Counted from the stretch's first letter, positions 7,560 through 15,539 are shown. The stretch is DNA of 15,539 nt from an uncultured Desulfobacterium sp. (GCA_937124525.1 CAKZLA010000579.1:1-15539); one strand, 5' to 3'. Notes: generated by a model not told the origin, from the letters alone. Translations and numbers: made by a program.

Positions 7560-7663
7560 GGGTGAACCGGACAGCAAGGGTCTCCTTCTTTTTAAAGGTT
7601 TAAAAACTTTTAAATGATGTGCTTCCAATGAACTTTATTGGAAGCCCTTGCTGCCCGTTACCC
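7560..7663. repeat. large imperfect palindrome with nested hairpin in the leader of the sensor gene
   Basis: The outer arms share nine perfect pairs, CAGCAAGGG (7572-7580) with CCCTTGCTG (7645-7653). They extend outward imperfectly: GGGTGAACCGG (7560-7570) against CCCGTTACCC (7654-7663). Inside, GCTTCCAAT (7621-7629) and ATTGGAAGC (7637-7645) form a perfect 9-bp hairpin with a 7-base loop. The stretch between them is AT-rich with TTTAAA-type repeats. The structure ends 35 bp before the ATG of the sensor gene and begins 62-84 bp after the small gene. It could be a recombination site, a leader RNA structure or a small mobile-element relic. Confidence 0.55.
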
Positions 7664-7698
7664 AAACGTTCGGCATAAAATTTTTTGAGGAGTTCCCA

Positions 7699-8577
7699 AT
7701 GCTCTCTCTTTCAAACATAATTAAAAAACAAAGATTACCTATAAGCTTTTTGCTCATAATCTTTTTATTTGTCTCTTTTGGAATAGTCACAATAAAAGGG
7801 TTACGCACATTAGATGATCTCACAACAAGGATTTATGAACATCCACTGGTAGTCTCAAATGCCTCCCTGCATGCGGCTCTTAACATGACAGGAATGCATC
7901 GCAGCATGAAAGATGTTGCCTTGGCGAATTCTCCTGACGAGATAAATCATACGTTAAATACCGTAGCTGAAAACGAACAAAATGTGTACCAGCAGCTTGA
8001 TATCATCCAAAAAAACATTCTCGGTGAGGAAGGAAAGGCACTTGAAAAACAAACCAGACAACTTTTTAAAAATTGGAAACCTATCCGAGAAAATGTGGTC
8101 AAACTTCTTAATTCAGGCAATAAACAAAAAGCTATCCTCATAACCAAAACAAATGGGGCTGAACATGTAGCAAAACTTGAGGCTGAAATGCTAAAATTAA
8201 CCTCATATGCAAGAAAAAAGGCTGACAACTTCATCAAGCTTGCTGAAACAATGCAATCAAATCTTGAAAAGATTACCCTTGTTTTATCAATTTCAGGTGT
8301 TTTGATGTCTTTAATTATTGCTTTTATTGCTACCAAGCTTGTTTTAAATGCAGAAAAATTGCTTCAACAGAAAAATGATACCCTTCAAAAAGCGATTGAT
8401 GAGATTAAAACACTACAAGGTATTCTACCTATATGCATGTATTGTAAAGAAATTCGCGACGACAAAGGGTCTTGGAACCGAATTGAAGAATACATTTCTG
8501 ATCATTCAGAAGCCGAATTCAGCCACGGAATTTGTGAAAAGTGTTTTAAAATACATTGTCCGGATGAAGTAGATTAG
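7699..8577 (+). CDS. two-TM sensor with 4HB-type periplasmic domain and C-terminal four-Cys module
   Basis: A 292-aa inner-membrane protein. The first membrane segment is at about 13-31 (LPISFLLIIFLFVSFGIV). A periplasmic helical domain follows (about 35-190), with EHPLVVSNASLHAALNMTGM and RSMKDVAL typical of the four-helix-bundle ligand domain of chemoreceptors. The second membrane segment is at about 192-212. A short coiled coil (KLLQQKNDTLQKAIDEIKTLQ) leads to PICMYCKEIRDDKG, EYISDHSEAEFSHGICEKC: Cys246, Cys249, Cys279 and Cys282, possibly a metal site. I know this tail from the ends of response regulators and PAS proteins of Desulfobacterota; its function is not established. There is no kinase, cyclase or methyl-accepting domain. 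The ATG at 7699 was chosen for GAGGAG seven bases upstream; an in-frame TTG at 7648 lies inside the palindrome. Confidence 0.8.
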   Translation: MLSLSNIIKKQRLPISFLLIIFLFVSFGIVTIKGLRTLDDLTTRIYEHPLVVSNASLHAALNMTGMHRSMKDVALANSPDEINHTLNTVAENEQNVYQQLDIIQKNILGEEGKALEKQTRQLFKNWKPIRENVVKLLNSGNKQKAILITKTNGAEHVAKLEAEMLKLTSYARKKADNFIKLAETMQSNLEKITLVLSISGVLMSLIIAFIATKLVLNAEKLLQQKNDTLQKAIDEIKTLQGILPICMYCKEIRDDKGSWNRIEEYISDHSEAEFSHGICEKCFKIHCPDEVD

Positions 8578-8594
8578 AAATTATGATATTTTCC

Positions 8595-8738
8595 GAACAA
8601 AGCGGTTCACTTGACGACGAGGACGTCTGTGGCATAGACGAGTAAGTCTCTTTGGCGGAGCAAGTGATTTTGATCGTTCACGGCGGCTACGCCACAGTGA
8701 ATCGCGATGCCGGTCAGCACCGCGATTAGCCCAGCTAA
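8595..8738. repeat. cluster of hairpins between the sensor and kinase genes
   Basis: The two flanking genes converge here. TCACTTG (8607-8613) pairs with CAAGTGA (8661-8667) and encloses CGTCT (8624-8628)/AGACG (8636-8640); GAAC (8595-8598) and GTTC (8676-8679) could close it further. Next come TTCACGGCG (8677-8685) against CGCC-ACA-GTGAA (8690-8701), AATCGCG (8700-8706) against CGCGATT (8721-8727), and the palindrome TTAGC-CCA-GCTAA (8726-8738). The stretch is more GC-rich than its surroundings. No T-tract follows on either strand, so a simple terminator is not called. A structured RNA, a repeat element or a remnant recombination site are possible. Confidence 0.5.
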
Positions 8739-8773
8739 TATAAAATGGAACTCCCCCCAAAAGGTATTAAAAA

Positions 8774-11700
8774 TCACCTCCCCAGCACATCTCTCACTTT
8801 AACGGCCAGCTCTTTCTGGGAAAAGGGTTTGGGTATAAAATTAACCCCTTCATCCAACACACCCCGATGGGCGATAACATTGGCTGTGTATCCAGACATG
8901 AAAAGCACCTGAAGGCCGGGATAAAGGGTTTGAAGCTGGTTGGCAAGGTCCCGGCCATTCATTTCAGGCATGACCACATCTGTGATCAACAGATCAATTC
9001 CCCCGGCATTTTTCCGGGCCAGGGCCATGGCATCTCCCGGACTGTTGGCAGCAAACACCGTATACCCCAGGTTCCCAAGCATTTTTTGCCCCAGTGTCAA
9101 GATAGCGTCATCATCCTCAACTATCAATAGTGTTTCACCCCGGGCCAAGGGCATCTCCACCGCAGATTCAATGATTCCTCCCGGGGTCTGCCCTGCATAC
9201 CGGGGAAGATATATCTTAATGGTGGTCCCTTCCTTCAACTCACTGTAGACATTTGCAAAGCCGTTGTTCTGTTTGACAATACCATAAACAGTGGCCAGCC
9301 CCAGTCCTGTTCCCTTACCCAGTTGTTTGGTGGTAAAAAAAGGTTCAAAAGCCTTATCCAGCGTCTCTGGTGCCATTCCCATGCCATTGTCGCTCACCGT
9401 AAGCAAAATATATTCACCCTGAGCAAACCCTGCATGCTCCATGCAATAATCCTTATCAAGCTGGACATTTCTTGTTTCAATTATTATTTTACCCACACCT
9501 GATATGGCATCCCGGGCATTGATGCACAGATTGACCAGGATTTGATCCACCTGGGAGGGGTCTATTTTAACCGACCACACATGTGCCCCAGGCCTCCATG
9601 CAAGATCTATATCTTCACCGATGAGTCTCTGGAGCATTTTCAACATGTTTTCAACAAGCACATTTAACTGAAGCACCTTGGGTGCAATGGGTTGCTTACG
9701 GGCAAAGGCCAGCAATTGCCGGGTTATGTCCGCTGATCGTTTGGCAGCTGAAAGAATCTGCTCAAGGTTGGTATGCAGTGGGTCACCCGGAGCCACATCT
9801 TCCAGACTCATTTCAGTATACCCTACGATGATACTGAGCATATTATTGTAATCGTGAGCCACCCCTCCTGCCAGACGGCCCACAGATTCCATCTTCCGGG
9901 CCTGGATCAATTGCCCTTCCAGGCTCTTTTGTTTTTGTTCAGATACTTTGCGTGCTTGATCACTGTGCAAAACATAGAGGGCATAGGCAATGTCTTCGAC
10001 CATTTCCGTAAAAAGCGTTTGTTCTTCCGTGTCCACATTCAGTTCATGATCCAGGGCCACGGCCAGATAACCGTAAATCCTCCCATCATGGATAAGAGAG
10101 GCACACATTGGCTGGGTTCCAAAAGCGTCCCCTACAATGGGGCAAATCTCGCAGTAACAAGGGTTATCATTCATAAGGACCACCTTCCCAAGGGTTCTGG
10201 CAACCTTGCAGCAAGGGGGCAGTTGATGGTTCTGAAGAAATGTATTCAAGGATTTAGAAGATGCGGCTATGCCTGAAGCAGCTTGGAAAACAGGGAGGTT
10301 GTTCTCATCAATGAGCACGATCAGGGCTGACTCATACCCTCTGTTTTCCACCAGCATTCGACATCCCTCCTGGATGAGATTCTGAAAATTTTGCTCCCGT
10401 ACGATCAACTGGTTCACATCACGTATCCCTCTTAGCACCCTGTTTAAATGGGCAATACGTTTTTCCCGATTTGTCAGCTCCGCTGTTCGGCTTGCCACCT
10501 GTTTTCGCAATGACCATGACCATAAAAAAAAGATCAGCAATAACAGCAACAATGGGAAAGCAACCATGGCAACATACCGGAAGATGCTTGCAAATCGCAG
10601 GGAAGGATGCGCATAGATGCCCAGCCATTTTTCATAAATCCGGCGATATTCTCCGTTTTCGTTAAGGAGTTTCAACCCTTCACTGAACTGGGCCAGCAGG
10701 GCCTTTTGATTGTCTGGAACCGCATAACAATATTCCGTTGTAAGAAGCGGTTTTTGTCCCAGGACCAGATTCTTCCATCCGTTCTTCTTGATCAAATAAA
10801 GGGCCGGTATTCGTGGCACCAGAGCACAATCGTACTTTCCAGCGGCAAGTTCCCGGAGGCTTTCCTCCTGGTTTTTTTTCACAGCAAGAAGATCTTCCAG
10901 GCCATTTTTCACAACAAAATCATGCATGATATCGCCGTCTTGAACAACGATTGTCCGGCCTTTTAATTCCCCCAGGGTGGTGGGGGGCCGCTTCTGGCCT
11001 TTTCGCACAGCGATGACGTAATTATTCACCGAATGAGCCTGGGTAAAATCAAATTTCAGATCTCGATCCGGGGAATAAAACATCCCCTGAATGGCATCGA
11101 TGCGCCCCTGTTCCAGCCCATCTATAACGTTGGCCCATGGTCCCAAGCGAAAGGTGACATCAAGCCCCACTTCCCGGGCAATACCCCGTGAAATGTCAAT
11201 GATAAAACCCGCTGGCAAACCATTCTCATCCAGATATTCAAAGGGGGGATAGTTGTCATCCCCCCCAATGATAATTCGGTTATGGGACGGTAGCTGCAAG
11301 GCTGCAAACCACTTGGCATGGAGATGACGATATGTACCATCCGCCATGACAAGGGATAATCCTTCGTTCAACAGAGCCAGGGTGTCCCGATCCCCTTCCT
11401 TTACTGCAAAACAAAAATCCTGACGAAAGCCTTCAATGGGTCTCTTCACAATCTTCAGGTTGGAAAGTCCGATGTGCCTGACCAGCCGCAATGCCACAAG
11501 CCGCTGTATTACCACTGCGTCATGGAAGCCCTGGGAAAGTTCCCTAAGGGCGTGATTAAAGGTGGGTAAGCTGTGTATTTTTATGCCACGCTCCCCACGT
11601 TGCAGGAATTCTTCGGCGTTATCCCCTTTCATGACAGCCACCTGACGTCCCCTCAGATCTTCCAGGTTATGGATGTTGGTGGTGTCTGCCCGTACAACAA

Positions 11701-12094
11701 TGGCACCGTGGAGGGACATGTAAGGAAATGTGAAATCAAAAAGAGGTTCCCGTTCCGGGGTGCGGCCCACCATGGGCAATGCCTGAACCTCCCCCCTCTC
11801 CAACCAGCTTCGGACCCTTATCCATGGTCCGGTTTCAAAGGTTACAGCACGTCCCATGGCCTTTAAGGCGGCTTCCAGAAGTTCCACGGAAAACCCCTTT
11901 GCCTGGTCATCTCCAACCACAAAGCAAAAGGGAGGATAATCAATTTCACAGGCGGATTTAACGGGTGATTTTTTTTTAAAGATATCTTGATCTGCACTGA
12001 CATCACCACCCCAAATAGCTATCATGAGAAAGAGAATGGATAAAAAAAGATGCCATATATGAGGTCTGAATCGATATTTCAAGTCAATGGTCAT
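8774..12094 (-). CDS. hybrid sensor histidine kinase: two SBP_bac_3 domains, TM, GAF, HisKA, HATPase, REC
   Basis: A 1106-aa membrane-bound hybrid kinase. Residues 1 to about 34 look like a signal peptide or anchor ([13 protein letters not shown]). Two tandem periplasmic solute-binding domains follow, about 49-266 and 273-493; both contain a YPPF motif and end in a KW motif. The membrane segment is at about 507-529. A GAF domain (about 568-708) carries an unusual Cys cluster (Cys628, 629, 646, 648, 651, 664). The kinase core has the phospho-acceptor His747 in [11 protein letters not shown], the N-box Asn859, DNGMGM (902-907) and GKGTGLGL (926-933). The C-terminal receiver has Asp1039 in [11 protein letters not shown] and Lys1089 in PKP. 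It likely senses an amino acid-like or small organic ligand. The ATG at 12094 has GGAG seven bases upstream; an in-frame TTG at 12145 has no such site and lies in a mobile-element target duplication. Confidence 0.92.
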   Translation of the reverse strand: MTIDLKYRFRPHIWHLFLSILFLMIAIWGGDVSADQDIFKKKSPVKSACEIDYPPFCFVVGDDQAKGFSVELLEAALKAMGRAVTFETGPWIRVRSWLERGEVQALPMVGRTPEREPLFDFTFPYMSLHGAIVVRADTTNIHNLEDLRGRQVAVMKGDNAEEFLQRGERGIKIHSLPTFNHALRELSQGFHDAVVIQRLVALRLVRHIGLSNLKIVKRPIEGFRQDFCFAVKEGDRDTLALLNEGLSLVMADGTYRHLHAKWFAALQLPSHNRIIIGGDDNYPPFEYLDENGLPAGFIIDISRGIAREVGLDVTFRLGPWANVIDGLEQGRIDAIQGMFYSPDRDLKFDFTQAHSVNNYVIAVRKGQKRPPTTLGELKGRTIVVQDGDIMHDFVVKNGLEDLLAVKKNQEESLRELAAGKYDCALVPRIPALYLIKKNGWKNLVLGQKPLLTTEYCYAVPDNQKALLAQFSEGLKLLNENGEYRRIYEKWLGIYAHPSLRFASIFRYVAMVAFPLLLLLLIFFLWSWSLRKQVASRTAELTNREKRIAHLNRVLRGIRDVNQLIVREQNFQNLIQEGCRMLVENRGYESALIVLIDENNLPVFQAASGIAASSKSLNTFLQNHQLPPCCKVARTLGKVVLMNDNPCYCEICPIVGDAFGTQPMCASLIHDGRIYGYLAVALDHELNVDTEEQTLFTEMVEDIAYALYVLHSDQARKVSEQKQKSLEGQLIQARKMESVGRLAGGVAHDYNNMLSIIVGYTEMSLEDVAPGDPLHTNLEQILSAAKRSADITRQLLAFARKQPIAPKVLQLNVLVENMLKMLQRLIGEDIDLAWRPGAHVWSVKIDPSQVDQILVNLCINARDAISGVGKIIIETRNVQLDKDYCMEHAGFAQGEYILLTVSDNGMGMAPETLDKAFEPFFTTKQLGKGTGLGLATVYGIVKQNNGFANVYSELKEGTTIKIYLPRYAGQTPGGIIESAVEMPLARGETLLIVEDDDAILTLGQKMLGNLGYTVFAANSPGDAMALARKNAGGIDLLITDVVMPEMNGRDLANQLQTLYPGLQVLFMSGYTANVIAHRGVLDEGVNFIPKPFSQKELAVKVRDVLGR

Positions 12095-12152
12095 GGATTC
12101 GCTCCGTTGATGCGATGCGCTTTTCTTGGGGTAAAATACAACCAACTCGATG

Positions 12153-12285
12153 GTAAATATTCGGCCAGCACCTCATCTTCACCTAAGTTTGGCCTGCTCA
12201 CCCTATCATTAGTATGCTACGCAGTCCCCAATATGCGAATATGGGGCAATGGCCAAACATTTACATTGCCAACCCGAATATTTAC
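12153..12285. mobile_element. complete 133-bp MITE-like element with GTAA ends and 8-bp target duplication
   Basis: The ends are perfect 12-bp inverted repeats: GTAAATATTCGG (12153-12164) and CCGAATATTTAC (12274-12285). The flanking octamers are ACTCGATG (12145-12152) and ACTCGATC (12286-12293), identical in seven of eight bases, as expected of a target duplication. GTAA tips with 8-bp duplications are the hallmark of IS66-family elements, so this is probably a non-autonomous derivative mobilised by such a transposase; that link is inference. Inside, GTTTGGCC-type subterminal repeats lie near both ends, and CCCC-A-ATAT/ATATGGGG forms a hairpin (about 12227-12247). There is no coding capacity. 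A second copy ends at position 90. The element sits 58 bp upstream of the kinase start codon. Confidence 0.85.
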
Positions 12286-12293
12286 ACTCGATC

Positions 12294-12603
12294 ATCTTTT
12301 TTTCTGTCTTGACAACAGCTTGAAAGAAGCAAGCCTGCGTTATTGGCGATTATATAACCTTCAGGCAAAAGATGTCAGCAAAAACCGACCATAACACACC
12401 CCTGATCCTCTGGCACCAAAAACTGATCAAAAGACTAAGAGCCTTAATTTTTAGGCAGGATCTCTCCTCGAAATGACAATAATATCAAATAGTTTCAAAA
12501 ATACATTTTTTCAAAATATCTACAATACCCGGTATTTTTACTTTTGGAGGAATTGACTTTTTAAACAGACTCTAAAAATGCAATTAAACCTGATTATTTT
12601 AAC
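12294..12603. other. AT-rich gap between the kinase and HAD genes
   Basis: About 310 bp without a supported gene. It holds the predicted - strand promoter at 12349-12378. A small palindrome, AATACC-C-GGTATT, lies near 12525-12537. No clear terminator was found for the HAD gene that ends at 12604 on the - strand. Confidence 0.4.
12349..12378 (-). promoter_or_regulatory. predicted sigma-70-type promoter for the hybrid kinase gene
   Basis: On the - strand, CTGACA (-35, 12378-12373; five of six matches to TTGACA) and a perfect TATAAT (-10, 12354-12349) are separated by 18 bp. Transcription would start near 12342 and give a leader of about 250 nt that contains the whole 133-bp mobile element. This is a pattern match only; no other site between 12094 and 12600 looked better. 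Confidence 0.45.
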
Positions 12604-13470
12604 TTATCCCAGTGTTTGAAAAATCATATCCGGCTGGACAGCAGAATTTTCCGCCACTTCAACGGTGGTCACCCCGGTTAAAACCAATGCAGAGCGATAT
12701 CCGAAGTTCAAGGCCCCCTGGATATCTGACTTGATGAAATCACCGATCATCAATACCCGGTCACGGGGAATTTGCCGTCCACATTTTTCTTCAAGCAGGG
12801 CATGGGTTTTTTGAAATATGGGAGCAAAGGGTTTGCCAAGATATAAAGGATTAATCTTAATGCCATAGGTTTCCAACACCCGGGAAACAAATCGGCCCAC
12901 CCCCCCGGCACCGATACATAGTTGCCCGGTATGCCCGGGATAATACTCATCTGGGTTGGGAACAATGAGCGGGGCCCGGGGATTTTTCACAAAAAAGTTT
13001 ACAGCAGCATTGATGGTGGGTTCCCAGTCATACCCCTTTTCTCCCACGATAATGCCCTGGCACGTATCTATTTCTTGAATATTTCTGGTGGTTTTAAGGC
13101 CTGCATCTTCAGCAAAACAGGGCGAACCCAGATTCCCCATGATAAAAAAAGGAGCCGTGGAAATTTTTTTGTCCTGGAACAAGCCCACCAGACCGTGGGC
13201 ACAAGAAACAATCTCCCGGGGACGGACATCAATGCCCGAGGCATTGAGAATTTGAGATTTCTCCCGGGTGGAGTGATCCCCATCATTGGTGAGCAGGTAA
13301 AAGGGGATAGTTTCCTTTCTTAGCATTGCCAGCAGTGCCCGGCTACCCGGGGCCGCCTTTCCTTTGACAAGGAGTACCCCGTCAATGTCAAAAACAAGGG
13401 CATCCAGGCTGGCACCATGGGAAGAGAGCCATCCTTTAAGGGTGGGGATTATATTTATTTTTTGCGACAT
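12604..13470 (-). CDS. HAD superfamily subclass IIA phosphatase (NagD/4-nitrophenylphosphatase-like)
   Basis: A 288-aa cytoplasmic hydrolase of the NagD-like class IIA HAD group. Motif I is FDIDGVLL, with nucleophile Asp28 and Asp30. Motif II is LLTNDG (Thr61). Lys213 in YLGKPFAP is motif III. Motif IV is MIGDFIKSDIQGA, with Asp244 and Asp249. NPDEYYP (172-178), in the cap region, is a class IIA mark, and the length fits the family. The large cap limits substrates to small phosphoesters such as sugar or nucleoside phosphates; the actual substrate is unknown. The ATG at 13470 has only a weak ribosome site (GGAAT). No functional link to the neighbours on either side is evident. Confidence 0.85.
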   Translation of the reverse strand: MSQKINIIPTLKGWLSSHGASLDALVFDIDGVLLVKGKAAPGSRALLAMLRKETIPFYLLTNDGDHSTREKSQILNASGIDVRPREIVSCAHGLVGLFQDKKISTAPFFIMGNLGSPCFAEDAGLKTTRNIQEIDTCQGIIVGEKGYDWEPTINAAVNFFVKNPRAPLIVPNPDEYYPGHTGQLCIGAGGVGRFVSRVLETYGIKINPLYLGKPFAPIFQKTHALLEEKCGRQIPRDRVLMIGDFIKSDIQGALNFGYRSALVLTGVTTVEVAENSAVQPDMIFQTLG

Positions 13471-13590
13471 ACTATTTTCATTCCGATTTCCTATTTGTGA
13501 TTGAATTTTAAATTATTACTTTTGATTTTCGTGTTATTTTGGCAAAAAAATCAGAAAATCTTTTTGGCTCTGGCTTGTCCAGGTTAGGTT

Positions 13591-14640
13591 TTAGGTGCTG
13601 GGTAAAGAGAGCTGTTCTTTGTGCTTCCGGTACAGCCCCCGGAGCTGATCATAGGTGATACCCAGTTGATCTGCCGCTTTTTTCTGGTTGTAACGGGTGG
13701 CTTCAAGGGCATTTTTGAGCATGGAAACCTCCAGGGATTGCCTGGCTGTAATCAATGATCCTTTCCCCGTGGGATCACCTCCCGGATTGGATTGCCGGTT
13801 GGCGGAATCTGGCACGTTCGCCTCCCCGCCTTTATGGGGTGTCAGCCCATAGGGAGAAACAAACGGATCAAACACAATCCCATGAATCACCCTGCCCCGG
13901 GCTCGGTAAACGGCCCGCTCCACAACATTTTTCAATTCCCGGACATTTCCATGCCAGGAGTGATGTTCCAATCCTTCCATGGCTTGAGGGCTGAACTCGG
14001 GGATCTCATCAACGCCAAGCTCGTAGGCCATACGTACGGCAAAATGCCGAGCCAGTAAAGGGATATCCCCCTTACGTTCCCGCAGGGGGGGAACAAACAG
14101 CACTTCAAAGGAGAGGCGGTCCAGCAGGTCTTCCTTGAACCTGCCTTGGCGGGCCATTGTGGGAAGATCGGCATTGGTGGCGCTGACAATGCGGACATCC
14201 ACCTCCATGGGCACTGAAGCACCCACCCGTTCAAACATGCCATACTCCACCACTCGTAAAATTTTTTCCTGGACCTCCATGGGGACTGTGCCTATTTCAT
14301 CCAGAAACAGGGTTCCCTGGTGTGCTGCCTCAAATCGTCCGGTGCGGCGGTGGGCCGCCCCCGTAAATGCCCCTTTTTCATGGCCGAATAATTCTGTTTC
14401 CACCAGGGTGGGGGCAAGGGAGGCACAATTGAGGGTGACCAGCGGCTTCTCCCACCGTTGGGATAAAAAGTGCAGCCGGGATGCCGCCAGCTCTTTTCCC
14501 GTGCCGCGCTCGCCAAGGATGAGAACGGGCCGCTCTATGGTGGCCACCCGGGACAAGCGTTCCTGGAAATCCAAAAACACCTCGGACTGTCCCAGGGCCT
14601 CTGGTAAAATCGATTGTCGGACATATGGATGTTGAGCCAT
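13591..14640 (-). CDS. pspF: PspF, sigma-54 enhancer-binding activator of the phage-shock response
   Basis: A 349-aa AAA+ activator without an N-terminal receiver domain, as in E. coli PspF (325 aa). Walker A is GERGTGKE (43-50), the sigma-54 contact loop is GAFTGA (90-95), Walker B is LFLDE (111-115), and FKEDLLDRL and WHGNVRELKNVVERAVYR (229-246) follow. A Fis-type helix-turn-helix (about 317-341, NQKKAADQLGITYDQLR) closes the protein. The linker before it (about 266-294) is Gly/Pro-rich. The ATG at 14640 gives an N-terminus (MAQHPYVRQ) that aligns with the E. coli start; longer in-frame starts add residues without a family match. It is divergent from pspA, with a sigma-54 promoter between them, the arrangement known from enterobacteria, where PspA inhibits PspF until membrane stress releases it. 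Confidence 0.93.
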   Translation of the reverse strand: MAQHPYVRQSILPEALGQSEVFLDFQERLSRVATIERPVLILGERGTGKELAASRLHFLSQRWEKPLVTLNCASLAPTLVETELFGHEKGAFTGAAHRRTGRFEAAHQGTLFLDEIGTVPMEVQEKILRVVEYGMFERVGASVPMEVDVRIVSATNADLPTMARQGRFKEDLLDRLSFEVLFVPPLRERKGDIPLLARHFAVRMAYELGVDEIPEFSPQAMEGLEHHSWHGNVRELKNVVERAVYRARGRVIHGIVFDPFVSPYGLTPHKGGEANVPDSANRQSNPGGDPTGKGSLITARQSLEVSMLKNALEATRYNQKKAADQLGITYDQLRGLYRKHKEQLSLPST

Positions 14641-14768
14641 GGTTATTTTCACCATTATATGGTTAATATCCTTAGAAACAGGAAAAAAACTAACATATTT
14701 ATTTTCCACGGTCAAGCATGATGGCCCAAACACCCTGAAAATACTGGCTTAACCCCGATATTTTAACG

Positions 14769-14783
14769 TGGCACAATTTATGC
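14769..14783 (+). promoter_or_regulatory. sigma-54 (-24/-12) promoter of pspA
   Basis: TGGCAC (14769-14774), five bases, then ATGC (14780-14783). The GG and GC dinucleotides are separated by exactly 10 bp, as sigma-54 requires. Transcription should start near 14795, leaving a leader of about 110 nt with a small hairpin (GGTC-AGG at 14811-14817 with CCT-G-GACC at 14823-14830). The 128 bp between this site and the pspF start are the expected place for PspF binding sites; I could not define them by eye. Confidence 0.8.
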
Positions 14784-14905
14784 TATTTATTTCAACAGTA
14801 CAAGAAACGGGGTCAGGTTTGGCCTGGACCATAACTTTTAGGGGATGGCTTCACCAGGCTGTATAACATGGCACCATTATAAAACACCAAAGAGGAGAAA
14901 TTACC

Positions 14906-15539
14906 ATGGGTATATTCACACGATTCAAAGATATTGTCACCGCCAACATGAACTCAATGCTGGACAAGGCCGAAGATCCTGAAAAGATGATCAAAATGAT
15001 GATCCGGGAAATCGAGGACACCTTGGTGGAGCTGAAAACCTCCTGTGCCGGGGCCATTGCCAGTAAAAAAAAGGTTCAGCGCAACCTGGACAGTGTCCGG
15101 GAACGCCTGGATCAGTGGAACACCAGAGCAGAACTTGCCGTCATCAAGGGCAGAGATGATCTTGCCCGGGAAGCCCTGCTTGAAAAACGCCGATTTGCAA
15201 CTAAGATCGATAACCTGGAGCAGGAATTCAGCCAGCACGCCTCCCTGGTGGATCAATACCAGGAGGAAATCCGACAACTGGAAGATAAGCTCAAAACCTC
15301 CCGGGAAAAACAGCGCATGCTCGTGCAACGACACATCCACGCCCAACGCAAAAAACAGGCACAGAAAGATATCCGGCGCATGGACAACCACGAAACCCTG
15401 GCCCGGTTTGATCAGATGGAAAGCCGCATCGAACAGATGGAGGCCGAAGCCGATCTGGTGAACTATGGCACAAAATCAAGTCTTGACGAGAAATTTGAAG
15501 AGATTATCATGGATGATGACATTGAAAAGGAACTCAACC
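14906..15539 (+). CDS. pspA: PspA, phage-shock membrane-repair protein (3' end beyond window)
   Basis: 211 codons are visible and the frame is still open at the window edge; E. coli PspA has 222 aa, so only a few residues should be missing. PspA is a peripheral inner-membrane ESCRT-III-like protein that stabilises damaged membranes and restrains PspF. The N-terminus MGIFTRFKDIVTANMNSML is the membrane-binding amphipathic helix, followed by AEDPEKMIKMMIREIEDTLV. The rest is almost wholly coiled coil, with Lys/Arg/Glu/Gln-rich heptads, and ends in LDEKFEEIIMDDDIEKEL. The ATG at 14906 has GAGGAG eight bases upstream. It should be driven by the sigma-54 promoter at 14769-14783. Other psp genes may follow outside the window. 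Confidence 0.95.
   Translation, partial: MGIFTRFKDIVTANMNSMLDKAEDPEKMIKMMIREIEDTLVELKTSCAGAIASKKKVQRNLDSVRERLDQWNTRAELAVIKGRDDLAREALLEKRRFATKIDNLEQEFSQHASLVDQYQEEIRQLEDKLKTSREKQRMLVQRHIHAQRKKQAQKDIRRMDNHETLARFDQMESRIEQMEAEADLVNYGTKSSLDEKFEEIIMDDDIEKELN

Noticed and set aside
8595..8679. Resemblance of this stretch (GAACAAAGCG...GTTC) to an integron attC site.
   Set aside because: The outer boxes do not fit the RYYYAAC/GTTRRRY consensus, there is no integrase gene in the window, and the palindrome at 7560-7663 also fails the consensus.

Overview
The window looks like a chromosomal segment of an anaerobic Desulfobacterota bacterium, most likely a sulfate reducer near Desulfobacterales. This is inferred from gene content: a PreA-like dehydrogenase with a ferredoxin tail, a three-gene molybdenum hydroxylase, TRAP-transporter remains, a large hybrid kinase with two periplasmic binding domains, and a sensor ending in the Cys-rich 'GxLPICxxCKxIRDDKG' module that I associate with this phylum. 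No rRNA, tRNA or CRISPR array was seen.

Left part (1-6552, + strand), catabolic. A dihydropyrimidine dehydrogenase-like protein (399-1595) precedes a molybdenum hydroxylase operon in the order large Mo subunit (1915-4278), 2Fe-2S subunit (4275-4766), FAD subunit (4854-5753). Behind it lie fused, frame-broken remains of a TRAP transporter: two non-adjacent pieces of the large permease DctM joined to the end of a small permease DctQ. A strong intrinsic terminator (6560-6615) closes the block. The set suggests oxidation or reduction of an N-heterocycle or similar compound whose importer here has decayed. The substrate cannot be read from the sequence.

Middle part (6616-8738), AT-rich accessory DNA. 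It holds a four-run C-tract (G-quadruplex motif on the - strand), a 99-bp inverted-repeat unit, a small unknown membrane protein whose last membrane segment appears to be in another frame after a T7 run, a large imperfect palindrome, a 292-aa two-TM sensor with a 4HB-type periplasmic domain and a C-terminal four-Cys module, and then a cluster of hairpins.

Right part (8774-15539), signalling and envelope stress. A 1106-aa hybrid histidine kinase (- strand) is preceded by a 133-bp non-coding mobile element with 12-bp perfect terminal inverted repeats starting GTAA and a near-perfect 8-bp target duplication. It sits between the kinase gene and its best predicted promoter. A second copy of this element, about 93% identical over 80 bp, ends at position 90, so two copies in the same orientation bracket the 12.1-kb block. 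Next come a NagD-like HAD phosphatase (- strand) and the phage-shock pair: pspF (- strand), divergent from pspA (+ strand, cut by the window end), with a -24/-12 sigma-54 promoter between them.
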